A DNA stretch of 64,000 nucleotides from the NCBI GenBank assembly GCA_019671005.1, contig CM033745.1, positions 37,555,834-37,619,833 on the forward strand, in the 5' to 3' direction. Positions 1 to 11,797 of this stretch are shown here, piece by piece (positions within the stretch are counted from its first letter, which is position 1; every line of letters begins with the position of its first letter). The position numbers and the translations under genes are program-made. Origin of the DNA: Hibiscus mutabilis (lineage: Eukaryota; Streptophyta; Magnoliopsida; Malvales; Malvaceae). The notes beneath the pieces were generated by a model that saw only the letters and a program-made list of their open reading frames with translations, ran no database searches and was not told the DNA's origin.

Positions 1-1423
1 TTTACTCGCTTTTCTTTTTGAGTTTGAAAACTGTATCCTTGGGGCTTCAGCTTATCACACTTACTCTTCGGTACCTGAAGATGAAGTAGAGGAAACAACC
101 CATCCTCTAGCCCTACGAGCAGTGTCATCCCGTGAAGACTTTTATTCACTGTTTGTCAGTACTATCATTTCTATTAGAGAAAGTTAAATGGAGCAAACAC
201 AACTCACCTAGGTACTAAGATAGCAAGATGCATAGAGAGTGTCCCTCAAGAGTTTTGTTTATATTATCAAGTCTTAATTAATTTTCTTGATTTTTAGGGA
301 GTTTTTAAGCCTTTTATTGCTACATTGAACATTAAATTTATTTTCTTTGATTCATGCTTTGGCATTAGAAAGTCTACCTAGAGCTTCCCTAAGGTTTCTT
401 AAGTTTTTAGAGTGCATGTAATATGTGTTTTTAAGGGGTACAACAGATTCATCATTAAGTTCAAAACATAAAGCTCTTAACACATTGAAAAGCATCAACA
501 TAGATTCATCATAGGAAATCATAATCAACGTAGCAACATTTTCGGAATCAAAGGAATCATAGCAAAGGGAACCTATTAGATATACTAGGCTATTTACAGG
601 TTCTAAAAAATTTAAAAATTTACCTAAATTTAACCTAATATATATGGGTATGTACTCCCCCCGAATTTGAGAAGAGCATCGTCCCTAATGCAAAAAGAAA
701 TAAAAAGAAAAACAAATCAAGGAAAAACAAACATGCAAATGCAGATATGAAAACTAAACTAAACTAAAAATAAAGAAAAGAAAAACTAACCCAATGAGTT
801 ACGGGGTGGTGGTTCCTAGATGATACGGGTTATTATGAGTTGTCGGACCATAATTCCAGCAGAGGGACGAGTGAACTAGTTAGGAAATTAAGGTTTCAGA
901 GAGGTTTACTGTTTGAGGCGAGAAGTCTGATGGAGGTCAATGTGTTATCTTTTATGGTGAAGGCGGAAGGGTAAAGAGGGAAAGGAGTAGAGGTAATCAT
1001 GAAAGGTCACACTGGTCATTAATGCGGAGTTCTGACTTCGTGTGGAAGTCGAGTGAAAACAGCGTGATAAATAGGGAAACGACGTGTGACAAGTTATGGG
1101 TAAGGAGGAAAAGGGTTGAAGTGATAGAATTAATCCTTTGAAACGGATGTTGCGCTATGGAAACCCGATAGTCCAGCTCGTGATCGTCAGGAAATTCGTG
1201 ATTGGCTCGGCTCGTTTACTATCCTTGAACTTGATATCTGTCGGGATAAACAAATGTATTTTTAAGGGAAACCTAATCCTAATAAGAAACTGAAACGGAA
1301 AATAAAATCATGTGAGAAATTAAAAGTGCAAGAAAGTAAAAGGGATAGAAATCAGATGTGCTAATTCTCCGATGATTGGACTAGAGTGTTTATCACGATG
1401 AACTGGCACACCCTTGAAAATCT
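1..1423 (-). other. No gene; possible tail of an Athila-like gypsy element
   Basis: No coding frame is recognisable. Around 653-663 the minus strand has a G-run of the kind seen just before the 3' LTR of Athila-group gypsy elements, and the next feature is an Athila-like reverse transcriptase piece on the same strand. The stretch could therefore be the non-coding 3' part and LTR of that element. No LTR pair is present, so this is a weak inference. Confidence 0.25.
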
Positions 1424-1735
1424 TCATCCAAACGTCAGGGTGAGCTTGCGCAGATAGTGATCCAAGAATTGCAGTGGGTAGCAATTGAATGAATTATCCA
1501 ATATGAGGTAAACATGTCCATCGTGCCATTTGATAATCTCCTTCTCATCCACAGTTCTCACAATCGGGGTGAGTCTTGGCTGTAGTGTAGTCATGCTACC
1601 GTAATTACATGCAAGAAAAACCTCATACAAATACAAAGTAGGACTTATGTCCTTCAAGTCAGCAATGTTCCAACCAAGAGTTTTCTTATATTGAGATAAC
1701 ACAGTCAACAATTTAATATCTTGGCCAGGGTTTAA
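1424..1735 (-). pseudogene. Ty3/gypsy (Athila-like) reverse transcriptase N-terminal fragment
   Basis: A minus-strand reading frame of 95 codons contains the block YKKTLGWNIADLKDISPTLY, followed by QPRLTP, an EKEIIK motif and a short HVYLILDN stretch. This order is typical of the start of the reverse transcriptase of Athila/Tat gypsy elements (KKAIGW-IADIKGISP, then P-RRLNP, then KEVIKLLDAGIIYPISDS). The frame ends before the catalytic YVDD part, so only the first RT segment is left. Nothing else of this pol gene was found on either side. It is a dead fragment, and the subgroup is from motif recognition only. Confidence 0.6.
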
Positions 1736-2232
1736 GCAAGCAGATATAACATGCAGCGTATTAATGACATATTTATAATTTTTAGAAAAAAAAAATATCT
1801 ATTCACTACCAAACTTATAATTAACCTCCGGTGTAATTTACTGGATCCAAAATTTAGCTTACATGGAATAATCAGCAGGATTACATCCACATAAATTGAA
1901 AGTGGATAGGAGATTTAAGATTGAGAACTAAAATTAAAACTAAGAATATAAAAATAAAAATAGTAAATAAAATATAAGAAATACTTGTTATATATATATA
2001 TATATAAAGAAATACTTGATTTTGATATAAAACAATTTAATCTCCATCGATGTTTAATTTTAACTTTGTTTTTGCGCGTACTTTATTTTTTTAGTTTAAT
2101 CAGACAAAAACATTAGAAATTCAAGTGTCAAAAGAGGCAAAAAAAAAAGTTTAAGACAAATAATTTTTTTGAAAAATTTAAAGGATATAACAGTCATTAA
2201 ACCTTGGAAAACACTAAGACAAATATGTTATA
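1736..2232. other. AT-rich spacer with a short (TA)n run
   Basis: No gene is seen. A (TA) repeat of about 18 bp lies near 1989-2006. The rest is low-complexity A/T sequence. Confidence 0.5.
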
Positions 2233-2443
2233 TTTTGATATAGAGTCTGTATAAAAATGTTATACAACCATTCTGTAAAATCTAATTCTTAAAACACTAA
2301 ACCTTAAACCTTAAAACTTTAAATTCTAAACTCTAAACTTAAATCCTAAATCTTAATTTCTAAACCTTAAGCTAGCATCCTAAATCTAAAAACTTAACAT
2401 ACTTACCTAAAATAAAAAGTTTATACAACTTATGTATCAAAAA
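2233..2443. mobile_element. Hairpin MITE, TTTGATA-ended family, copy 1
   Basis: The ends are inverted: TTTTGATATAGAG on the left and TATGTATCAAAA on the right, each followed inward by a TATAA/TTATAC block. The middle is a run of degenerate CTAAACCCTAAA-like words. Two other copies with the same architecture lie at 17076-17277 and 26476-26656. It is about 211 bp, non-coding, and its superfamily is not clear because no unambiguous target duplication was found. Confidence 0.55.
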
Positions 2444-2631
2444 TTTTCTTAGTGCATGTTCTTTTTATGGTTCGTGTTCGGGATTCGTGACTTGAACGGC
2501 GCAGTTGTAAGAAGTTTCTGTGCCAGCGCAGTCGCTTGAACGATCAACGTCTCCAATGTATGACGAGTTAGATAGATAGAGCTACTAAACGTGTAAAAAA
2601 TCGGAACAGTGAAGAGAATGAGACTCAAGAC

Positions 2632-4065
2632 ATGGAATTGGTTGATGAAGGTGATTCGTTGAGTGATCAGCAAGATGCAGTGGAGTACACGATAAAGGCA
2701 AGTACGTCTGCTGTTGTGAATATTCCAAGTAAACCGCCGTCTTTCCGTGATATTTTGGCTGGGGAAGTTTCCACCGAGTCTGGGGGAAGGATGATCGGTG
2801 AATTGGATGTGGAGATCATGTTCCAGAAATTCAGTTTTCGAAAAGAGTTCACAAAGCTATCGATGAAAAGCTAGCCAATTCGCTTGTAATTCGGCTGTTG
2901 GGACGTAGTATTGGTTATAGAGCTTTGCTAAATAGGGTTCAAGCACTGTGGCATCCAGCGGGGGGAAATCCAAATCGCCGCTCTTGACAATGATTATTTT
3001 TTGGTACGTTTTGCACATTAAGAGGATTACTCTCGGTGTTAGTTGGTGGTCCTTGTGTAATTTATGGATATTATCTCACCGTTTAACCATGGATCCGTAA
3101 TTTTTCCACTTCAATTGATCATCCTTTGTAAATTAACGCGTGAGTTCGATTGCCGGCTTACACTTTCGAAACTATACTAAGAGTTTGCTCCGAACAATTG
3201 CTGGGGTTATCAAGAGGATTGTTAAGATTGATTACAATACATCCGATGGTAAACGTGGTCACTTCACGCGTATGGCTGTTGTGGTTATTTTGGACTCCCC
3301 GTTGATGGGCAGCGCCAAAGAATTGAGTATTAAGGGTTACCATTGATATGCTATACATGTGGTAGATACGCCCACTCTAAAAAACACTGCCCTATGAACA
3401 GATAGCGGTGGTCTCTGAACCGCTCCTTAATGTTGATAGTGGGGCAAACAGCAATGGCGATATCCAAAAGGTGTCATCTGAGGATTTATGTGGACCTTGG
3501 ATGCATGTTAATCAGAGGAAGAGGACTACTACAAATAGGAGAGGGGATAATGAGGGGGCCGCTGCTGATAGTAGAAAGGTACAAATTTCTAAATCACGAT
3601 TTGAGTCTTTAAATTTGCATACCGATTTGATGGTGGAGCAAGACATGAATGAACTTAGAGGCTGAAAGGGTTACGCAACAATTGACCACAAACAAGGAAA
3701 ATATCATAGCTCCACAAGCCACGGGTAAGAGCCCAATTGTTGAGGAAATACCTATTGTACTACTAGGCGAAAGTTCCAAGATAGTGCCACACGTGCATGT
3801 GATAGGAAATGTATAGGAGATTCAACATGGCATTAAAAAGGGTAATCACATGGCCGCCGTATCTCGGACGAGGGAAATATTCCACCGACCACAACTACCG
3901 AGCTTGATCGATCTGCAGTAGGATACAGGGGAGATTCATCTGTTGGTATTGGTAGCCGGAATTTAGCGGTGAGTAAGGGACCGACAAAGAAAGGGGCTCA
4001 GATGCGTAAGAAGAATGAAAGTCGCAAGCCTACCGTGATAGTGTTAGGGGAACCGTTATTATTAT
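2632..4065 (+). pseudogene. LINE ORF1 (gag-like, DUF4283 plus zinc knuckle), degenerate
   Basis: Several adjoining frames together read like ORF1 of a plant L1-type retrotransposon, the RNA-binding protein that packages LINE RNA. Visible blocks are a PPSFRDIL motif near 2730, a DUF4283-type core (LLGRSIGYRALLNRVQALW) near 2890-2950, the IKIDYNT-like strand (VKIDYNTSDGKRGHFTRMAV) near 3220-3290, a CCHC knuckle (CGRYAHSKKHCP) near 3357-3395, and a GPWMHVNQRKR tail motif near 3510. Frameshifts and stops separate these blocks, so it cannot be translated. The matching ORF2 start appears only at 6.7 kb, after an insertion. Family assignment is confident; exact ends are not. Confidence 0.75.
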
Positions 4066-4721
4066 AATAAATTTGTAGGTTTGTATCCTTAAATATTATT
4101 AATTATTCTACATATCTCTAATCAGTTATTATTGTGGGAACAGTAATAAGATAAAATTGATATTAAGTTTGATAGATATTCATAAGTTGAATATGTGAAT
4201 GAGATTTAAATCAAATTCATATATGTATTTATTGAGAATAAATATTAATATCGACTCGTCTTAAGATTAATACATGGATTAAAGTTATATATTAATCTTC
4301 AACACTTGTGACATTAAATCCTTAGACCTAAAATTGCTACGTTTCTCAACATGATGACTATTATGTTTTGACATAATCAAACATCGTTTTTAATCGGACG
4401 ATTATAATGGTTATGCTTGAATATAATAAGGAATCATATAACGAGATGTAAGTGATTAAGATGAAATTTATCTCTCTTAATATAAGAGAGATATCTCTGG
4501 GGCCCTCGATGATTGAGACTGAGAAATGCATGGTCATTTATTTAATCAGTTCAATTGGGCATCGAAAAACTAAAGATAGAATGATATAAGGTTGGCATTT
4601 TTCGTGTCTTATATTCTATCAAGATATTGTGAGATAAAAGCATTATGACAAACTAAATTAAGGATGTCTTAGATTATGAGCTTTTCATTTAATTTGGGTA
4701 GTCATAATGTCTTACTAGAGG

Positions 4722-5760
4722 TAGGGGTTTTCATAAAAACCTGAATCGATGTACCGTACCGAAAAGCCAAAAAAATTAGAATAAATGGTAGGTAACCGTA
4801 GCGGTAAAAATTAGTTGAAACGGTACGGTAATCGTACCGATAAAATTAGCGGTTAAACAAGATGAGAAAAGTTTCAATTTTTCGCTAAACGGTTACCCAA
4901 AAAATCGATAAGAAATTTTAAAATTATTTTTATATTAATATTAAATTATTGATTATTACTAATATATGCGTAATTATCATACTTAAACTATATTTTATAA
5001 TGATATTAAATTATTAGTAATAATCAAACGTGTATTGTACGTCTATTCGAACGTGCTTCTATTCTAGTATTGAGATATAGTGGGATATGTGTTGCATCCT
5101 TTTGTTTTTGTTGAGTTTTCCAGTGTGATTGCAGGCAGTTTGTGTCTTGGGGCATTTGTTTGATCTTGCAGCTCCTTTTACGGATCATAATGTTGTGTCT
5201 TTGTTTTATTTACATTTGCTCTTGAACAACTCTATTGAGCTCGTGTTCATATTATTGTGATCGTGAAATGAAATAAATTTGGATTACTTTTTCCTTTTTC
5301 GGTGTTCTTGTTTCGATTTCAGTTGACTCAAACGGCAGAGGGGGTTTTAACAAAATTCTTTTCCTTTAAAAACTATAATGATATTAAATTATAATGATAT
5401 CACATTATTGATTATACAAATAATTGTGTAATTGATATAAGTTATTGATTATTACTAATATTTGTGTAACTAATATAATTTTTCTACACTTTTAATTATT
5501 TTAAACTTTGAAGACTTTTTAAATATAAATATTGAAGACTTTATTTGGTTGATTTTCTAAAACAATTAAATTTAGTAGTAATAAATATATAAAACGGTTC
5601 ATGGTTAACCGAGTAATCGTACCGAATAAAGCGGTTAACTGTTTAGGCGGTAACCGGTTTAAACGGGACGGTAACGGTTCATCAAAATATCGTACCGAGA
5701 CTTCCGGTAACCGTACCGGTAAGCTTTGCCGGTACGGTTAACCGTCCATGAACACCCCTA
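4722..5760. mobile_element. Non-autonomous hAT element, 1,039 bp, TSD ACTAGAGG
   Basis: The element starts TAGGGGTTTTCAT and ends ATGAACACCCCTA, a 13-bp terminal inverted repeat with one mismatch. It is flanked by a perfect 8-bp direct repeat, ACTAGAGG, at 4714-4721 and 5761-5768, the target duplication length of hAT transposons. Both subterminal regions are packed with GGTAACCG and CGGTACGGT words. The interior is AT-rich except for about 280 bp (5060-5340) of more complex sequence. There is no transposase frame, so it would need a transposase supplied in trans. Confidence 0.88.
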
Positions 5761-6256
5761 ACTAGAGGCTACTCATGACTTGTAGGATAAAATGTGATTT
5801 TATCTATTGCCAACGTTAATTGAATTTATAGGGTCGTACACTAAGAATGAATAAGAACGGTTATGGTTATTACTCTCAAATAAATTTAAGATAATGAGAT
5901 TATTTTAAATTATATTGTTAGAGATTATTTATTCGAATTTAAAGAAGTTAAATTCGTAATCTTCTGATAGAATATTTTATTTATTTTATTATTTTCAAAA
6001 AATAATATAAATAAATAATATTATTAAATAATCTCATTATCTAGATATGGTTGAATTTAAATTCTGTATCAGATAAGAAATCAGTTTTAGAATATATTAT
6101 TTATTTACTTTAAATAAATAATATTAAATAAATCACGTTATTTATATTTGGTTGGATTTGAATTTCTTATCAGATAAAGAAATTTATTTTAAATTATAAT
6201 TTATTTAAAAGAGTTTTAATTAAATTATGATAGTGAACTTAAACTAACCATAATCA

Positions 6257-6258
6257 AG

Positions 6259-6292
<34 letters not shown>
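6257..6292. repeat. (AT)n microsatellite
   Basis: An uninterrupted run of about 18 AT dinucleotides inside the LTR-like insertion. Confidence 0.9.
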
Positions 6293-6689
6293 CAGGGGGT
6301 TTTATCACTTGAGTTTTTCGACTAGCCACTAAAAAGGCAATGCCTCAGTGCAACAAGATTACATAATCATCTTAAATTGAAGTAATCATATAACTATCTT
6401 TGTCATTCGTTAATATGATTGTATGAGATCTTAAAATTTTTTGTAGGATAATTTTTTCGTTCCATATAATTACTTGATTAGATCAATTTTATTTCCCGTG
6501 AAAACCTACATGATCAACTCCATGACGTGAGAACTTGACACTGCTATTGTTAATCAAGCCGGGAGTTCAATAAATGGTCAATCAAACCCTTTAAGTGATA
6601 TTCTACAGCAATGGATTTCGAACAATGTGTTCGAAAGTAGTTCCCCAGAGGCCAACCAGATCTGATTCGTTCTTTCTATTTGATTTTGT

Positions 6690-6935
6690 CTTTATGGTTG
6701 AAGTTATATCCGGAATTCGCAGGTATTTGTGACCCTACTTTCAACGGTTACTTTAAATTGTTGGTTTCTAATAACCGTCCTAATTTGGTTGCCCTCTTTG
6801 AGCTGAGAGTAAGTGGGCGCAAATCTGAACAGTTTATACAACGCTCGAATTATCCGAATTCATTCAGAATTGAAGCCATGAGTTTTCGGGAGGCATTTGT
6901 GTCCGAATGTCGAGTACGATACATGTAGTTAGGGG
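6690..6935 (+). pseudogene. LINE ORF2 endonuclease start, fragment
   Basis: The frame contains FKLLVSNNRPNLVALFELRV, then SGRK, then an IQRSNYPNSFRIEAMSFREA segment. In plant LINE ORF2 the apurinic-type endonuclease begins with a strand of the form LVR-Y-P-LVVL-ET-ISG, followed by a G-SNSYRVEA-GFSGGIW motif; the same order is seen here. The conserved catalytic Glu of the ET-ISG motif is still present as Glu in FELRVSG. Only this short N-terminal part remains; no reverse transcriptase follows. It fits being the other half of the LINE whose ORF1 lies at 2632-4065. Confidence 0.7.
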
Positions 6936-7190
6936 TATGTAGGTCCTGTCTTATTATTATAATTGAGCTTGAATTCCGATTTTGATAATTAATTTCTGAA
7001 TCTTTGTTAAGAGCATGTATTCAAAGATATGTATTATGTTTATTCAATTAAGAACCATATATACAAAGTTTACCAGAGCTAAGAAAAATATAAGACTAAA
7101 TTAATGTCTAATTTAATAAATCTATCTAAAAACAATATATGGTAATATAATCTATATGATAGTATAAGAGATATGGTGATAGAATATATT
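6936..7190. other. AT-rich spacer, nothing recognised
   Basis: No coding or structural signal is seen between the LINE fragment and the antisense copia fragment. Confidence 0.5.
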
Positions 7191-7197
7191 ATTCACC

Positions 7198-7512
7198 CTA
7201 AATGTACACTAATATCCCCAAGTTGGAGCATGAAGATTGCAAGTGCCCAACTTGCAAAGGAAAAAAAATCAAATTGTTGCTTACCCATGCTTTGGTAAAA
7301 ATGTTGGTCAGCTGAACACGAATAAAAACATCTTGAGGAGCTATAAATCGATGGAGAACTACGTCACATAAAAAATGACAGTCAACTTCAATGTGTTTCG
7401 TGCAGCCATGGGAAATTGGGTTAGCTACAATAGCAGCTTGGCTGTCACAATAAAGCATTATTGGTCGAGGATGAGAAACACCAAGAAACAAGAGCACATC
7501 CCTCAACCATTT
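7198..7512 (-). pseudogene. Antisense copia RNase H, 3' part of a split element
   Basis: The minus-strand frame reads as the end of a Ty1/copia RNase H: LYCDSQAAIVANPISHGCTK, then HIEVDCHF, then an LTNIFTKAW block matching the usual QLADIFTKAL. The upstream part of the same gene resumes at 12295 on the minus strand. The reading is continuous across the younger copia insertion: the five target bases (CATTT on the plus strand) occur once on each side of that insert. It has internal losses and no LTR was identified, so it is an old remnant. Confidence 0.8.
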
Positions 7513-8159
7513 TGTTAGAAGCACACCAACTTCTCTCCATTAGGAGTAGTCATATATTATAATTAAATAATATAAAATATCTAATGCTCTAGAGAGCTCT
7601 ATAATATTATTATAATATCCACCGACTATAATGTTATTATAATATCCACCGACATAGTGGATGCCCACCGACTTAAACTGCCTATAAATAGGCGTGTATT
7701 GTGGTGAGATTAAGTGGAAAAAAAAGTGAGATTGTGTGCAAAATTAAGAGTGAAAGTGTGTGTGCTGGTGAGATGATGTGCACGTGTGGCGTGAAAGCAA
7801 GAGTGAGAACCTAGTGTGTAAGTGTGTTGTAATATTTTTTCTATATTCATAGAGATATTATTCCTTTGTAATTAAAAGTTTCCTGGTTGAGCCTTAGTTT
7901 ATATATTTCTTAGTGCACTTAAATTGGTTACTATATGGCCGGCTTTGTCGCCTAAGTTATATGGTCGGCTCTGTCGCCTGAATAGTGTATGGTCGGTTCT
8001 ACCGCCTAATTAGTATATGGTAAACACTGTCGTCTAAGCTAGTGTGCACTAAGAAATAAGAAGATAGAAAGGCTAACCGACTCAGGGAGTTGGTGTGGTA
8101 CTAGTGGTCAGTCTTAGGTCTTCCGTAGTGGGTGTGTTGGGTCTGTCGAGCTTCCAACA
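7513..8159 (+). repeat. 5' LTR of the 7.5-12.3 kb copia element
   Basis: The 647-bp LTR begins TGTTAG and ends TTCCAACA just before the primer binding site. It contains a TATA box (CTATAAATAGG) at about 7682-7692. It also contains four imperfect repeats of a TATGGTCGGCTCTGCCGCCTAA-like unit of about 24-28 bp at 7934-8040, downstream of the likely start of transcription. The 3' copy is very similar where both exist, with a few substitutions and a 3-bp length change. Confidence 0.9.
7682..7692 (+). promoter_or_regulatory. TATA box of the copia 5' LTR
   Basis: CTATAAATAGG stands in a typical U3/R position about 470 bp before the LTR end. The same sequence is kept in the truncated 3' LTR. Confidence 0.6.
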
Positions 8160-8161
8160 AT

Positions 8162-8173
8162 TGGTATCAGAGC
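8162..8173 (+). other. Primer binding site (initiator tRNA-Met)
   Basis: TGGTATCAGAGC, two bases after the LTR end, is the standard plant copia primer binding site complementary to the 3' end of initiator tRNA-Met. Confidence 0.85.
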
Positions 8174-8341
8174 GGGCAGTCAAGGACCGTAACCAGTAGA
8201 GAAAGCTTCGGTAAGCGTTGGACCCTTACATTGGTCGGCGTTGCATCAAGGTGCTAAGGGGAGACTCTGTCAAAATACAGTCAAGGACTGTAAAGTTATT
8301 GGTTCGGAACCAAGCTTAGTTGACGCCAGGCATCAGTCAGC

Positions 8342-9260
8342 ATGGCAGACTTTGGAAGCACAAGCAACGGGATTAGGAAGCTCAATGACCATAATTATGG
8401 TTATTGGGAGACATGCATAGAGTCCTACCTACAAGGTCAGGATTTGTAGGACATAGTCGCAGGCACCGACGCAACTCCTCCAATGAGGAAGAATGCCGAA
8501 ACCTTGAGAAAATAGAAGATCAAGGCTGAGAAGGCTTTATATATATATTGAAGACCACAATCGAGGAAGACCTATTGGAGCATATTCGTGATGAGAAAAC
8601 ACCAAAGGCAACCTGGGAAACATTCGCGAAATTATTTTCAAAGAAGAATGAAGCACGTCTCCAACTCTTGAAAAATGAGCTCGAGGGCATCTCACAAGGA
8701 AACTTATCTATTGCTCAGTATTTTACGAAGGTGAAATCTATCTTCCGTGAGATATCTCAACTTGCACCAGAGGAGAAGGTTAGCGAGGCAAGGATGAAAA
8801 GAATTATCATCCATGGCCTAAGACCTGAGTACAATAGGTTCATCGTCGCTGTAAAGGGATGGCCTACTCAACCATCCTTAGTGGAGTTGGAGAACTTGTT
8901 GGCTAACCAGGAAGAATTAGCCAAATAGATGAGCGGCGTAACCATAAAATGCGAAGAGGAGGCACTCTTCGCCAACAAGAAGAAAGGTACGTCATGAAGA
9001 CAAGGAGTGATGAAAGAAAAGAGGACACAATGAGGCAAGTTCCATCCAAGATATAGAAGTAACATTTCAGGGGGAGCTCGACGTTGAAAAAAAGACTATC
9101 ACCAACAGTACGAGGAGAACGATATAAGACAAAGTGGTGAATACTTTAATTGTGGAAGAAAGGGTCACTTTGCTCGAGATTGAAGATTCCCCATAAGGGG
9201 GAGTCGTGAATGCTTCAATTGTGGCAAGAAGGGCCACTTTATTCAAGATTGCAGATTACC
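8342..9260 (+). pseudogene. Copia gag with UBN2 domain and zinc knuckles, broken
   Basis: The frame opens at an ATG with MADFGSTSNGIRKLNDHNYG and a YWETCIESYL motif, then continues as a UBN2-type gag capsid (LLKNELEGISQGNLSIAQYF at about 8680-8740; IIIHGLRPEYNRF near 8810). Two CCHC nucleic-acid-binding knuckles follow near 9140-9185 and 9210-9250 (FNCGRKGHFARD, CFNCGKKGHFIQDC). In-frame stops are visible at 8447 and 8513. A short TA-repeat expansion at 8537-8549 shifts the frame. Gag forms the virus-like particle of the element; this copy cannot make it. Confidence 0.8.
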
Positions 9261-9264
9261 CAGA

Positions 9265-10620
9265 ATGCGGACTTCCCAAAGAAACATGGCCACCACAAAA
9301 GAAGAAGAGAGTGAGGTCATGTTGGAAACTTCCACCAACGAAGAAGAATGGGATGTAGAAGCTGGATTCTCTATTGGAGTGGAACAAGAAGAGTTAATAG
9401 AAGACATGGAGAAATCATCCTTAGTAGCAACCACATACTCAAAGATAGACTACAAGGATGAAGAAGAGTTGGAAGAAGACATGAAGAATCCAGCTCTTGC
9501 AACAACCATGAAGTCAAAAATTAACTACAAAGAAGATTGGATCGTCGATTCTGGGTGCTCCAATCACATGAAAAATGACGAGAAAAAGCTGCAAGACATA
9601 GACGAGTACAAAAGAAGAAGAGTGGTGTTGACAACCAATAACTCAAGGTTATCTATTTCTCATATTGGGAAGACAACACTTCCAAGGAACTTCAAAAGCT
9701 TCTACTCGAGAAGGTCTATCTTGTTCCTGGCTTGAAGAAGAATTTGTTGTCAATATCCCAACTAACACCAGCAGGAAAAATTATATACTCTTTGGGCCTT
9801 AAGATATGTCTATATTCCAGAAAGTGGAGGTGATCGGCACTCCCATTGTGAAAGGAAGAAGAACAGAATCAATTTATGTGCTATCTGCGGAGTTAGCATA
9901 TGTGGACAAGACCTGGACGAATGAGACGGCTGATCTTTGGCATGAGCGTCTTGGACATGTAAGCTACAACAAGTTGAAGGTAATGATGAAGAAGCAAATT
10001 TTAAGAAGACTTCCTCAAGCAGACATTCGAACAAATATAGTTTGTGCTGGATGTCAATTTGGCAAGGCACATCAGTTTCCATTTAAAGAGTCAGAGTATC
10101 AGTCCAAGACACCATTTGAGCTAGTACACTCAAACGTCTTTGGCCCAGTAAAGCAAACATCACTTGGAGGTATGAAGTACATGGTGACATTTATTGATGA
10201 CTTCTCAAGGTACGTGTGGGTTTACTTTATGAAGGAGAAGTCAGAGACTTTTACAAAGTTTAGGGAGTTTAAGGAAAATATAGAAAGTGAACTCAATGAG
10301 AAAATCCTGTGTCTACGCACTAATAATGGGAAGGAATATTTATCTACGAAGTTCATTACCTATCTTCAAGAACATAAGATCAGACGGCAATTAACTTGCC
10401 CCAATACTCCACAACGAAATAGAGTGGCGGAGCGAAAGAATCGTCATCTTGCTGAAATATGTTGAAGCATGCTTCATGTCAAAAATGTACCAGAAAGATT
10501 TTGGGCCGAGTGTATGAGGACAGCAGCCTATGTGATTAATAGGCTACCACAAGCTAAGTTGGGATTTATTTCACCACATGAAAAGCTACGGAAAATCAAG
10601 CCAACAGTTAACCATCTCAA
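9265..10620 (+). pseudogene. Copia protease and integrase region, broken
   Basis: The aspartic protease signature is present as DWIVDSGCSNHM near 9535-9570. The integrase starts with the pre-integrase HHCC zinc finger (WHERLGHVSYNKL, later CAGCQFGKAH) at about 9935-10065. The core follows: VHSNVFGP, a FIDDFSRYVWVYFM strand and LRTNNGKEY. In active copia integrases the first and last of these blocks carry the catalytic aspartates (VHTDVFGP and LRTDNGGEY); here both are Asn. The E-containing block is kept as NRVAERKNRHL. A TGA follows at about 10463 where Arg is usual. Confidence 0.8.
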
Positions 10621-10898
10621 GGTATTTGGCTATGTATGATACGTCTCCGTGCCAGATCATCTAAGAAGCAAATTTGACAAAAAGGTAATTCGATGCATCT
10701 TCGTTGGCTATGATAACACACGAAAAGGTTGGAAATGTTGTGATCCAACCACTGGCAAGTGCCACACTTCAAGAAATATGGTATTTGATGAAGCTTCTTC
10801 ATGGTGGTCACCGTAGAAGATCGAGTCTTCTGAACCTCATGACTTAGAAGAGGTTTTAGAAGATAATAAAGAAGGTGAAGCGCTAGTACTAGATTCAA

Positions 10899-11797
10899 GT
10901 GGAGAAAAAGAAAGCTCATCCTCTAAAAGTCCTTGGAAGACAGGTACACCAACCAACATCTAAAGAGCTTTGTTCAAGCCAAATGAAAGACAGTGAGCCT
11001 ACACAAGAATTACGAAGATCAACAAGGAGAAGGAAACCTAACTCAAGGTATGCCAACACTGCCCTCGTAGATGAGTCTATAGCAATTGAACCATCCAATT
11101 TTGAAGAAGCTACACAGAGTCTTAAGTGGAAGAAAGCTATGGAAGAAGAGATTAAGGTACTAAATGAAAATCAAACATGGGATTTAGTGCCAAAGCCAAG
11201 AGATGTGAAGCCAATATCTTGCAAATGGGTCTACAAGGTAAAGACTTGACCTGATGTCTCAATTGAAAGGTATAAGGCTCGACTTGTTGCTCGAGGTTTC
11301 TCTTAACAATACGGGTTAGATTATGAAGAAACATTCAGCCCGGTGGCAAAGATCATGGTCGTTCGAGTCCTACTAGCATTGGCCACCATCAAATCCTGGA
11401 AGTTGTGGCAGATGGATGTCAATAATGCTTTCTTACATGGAGAGCTTGACAAAGACATCTATATAGAGCAACCAAGAGGCTTCGAGAGAAAAAGTCACCC
11501 TAAGTATGTCTGTAAATTGAAAAAGGCATTATACGGCTTGAAGCAGGCTCCAAGAGCATGGTATGGAAAGATTGGTGAGTTCTTAATACAAAATGGTTTT
11601 ACAGTTGCTCTTTCAGATTCCAGCTTATTCATGAAAGAAAATCAAGGAAAACTAGCCATAGTGCTAGTATACGTAGATGACTTAATCATCACAGGAGAAT
11701 ATTACGAGGAAATTGAACGAAGAAGGAAAAAATCCGTCTATCAGATTTCATATGAAGGAACTCGTAAAACTCAAACACTTTCTTGGGCTAGAAGTGG
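10899..11797 (+). pseudogene. Copia reverse transcriptase, C-terminus deleted
   Basis: The RT starts with EEIKVLNENQTWDLVPKP and CKWVYKVK near 11150-11240. It then gives the QMDVNNAFLHGELDKDIYIE block near 11410-11470, LKKALYGLKQAPRAW near 11518-11565 and the catalytic LVYVDDLIITG near 11665-11695, which is intact. Stops occur after WVYKVKT and in the RGFSQQYG motif. The frame is cut at about 11797 by the junction to the 3' LTR, so the end of RT and RNase H are absent. Confidence 0.85.

Larger units (their letters stand above)
4066..6540. mobile_element. LTR-like non-coding insertion splitting the LINE
   Basis: Between LINE ORF1 and ORF2 lies about 1.4 kb of AT-rich non-coding DNA, plus the nested hAT element at 4722-5760. 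A TGTAGG near 4075 and a CCTACA near 6507 form a TG...CA type inverted end, which suggests a solo LTR. I could not find a convincing 5-bp target duplication, so the ends are approximate. Confidence 0.35.
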
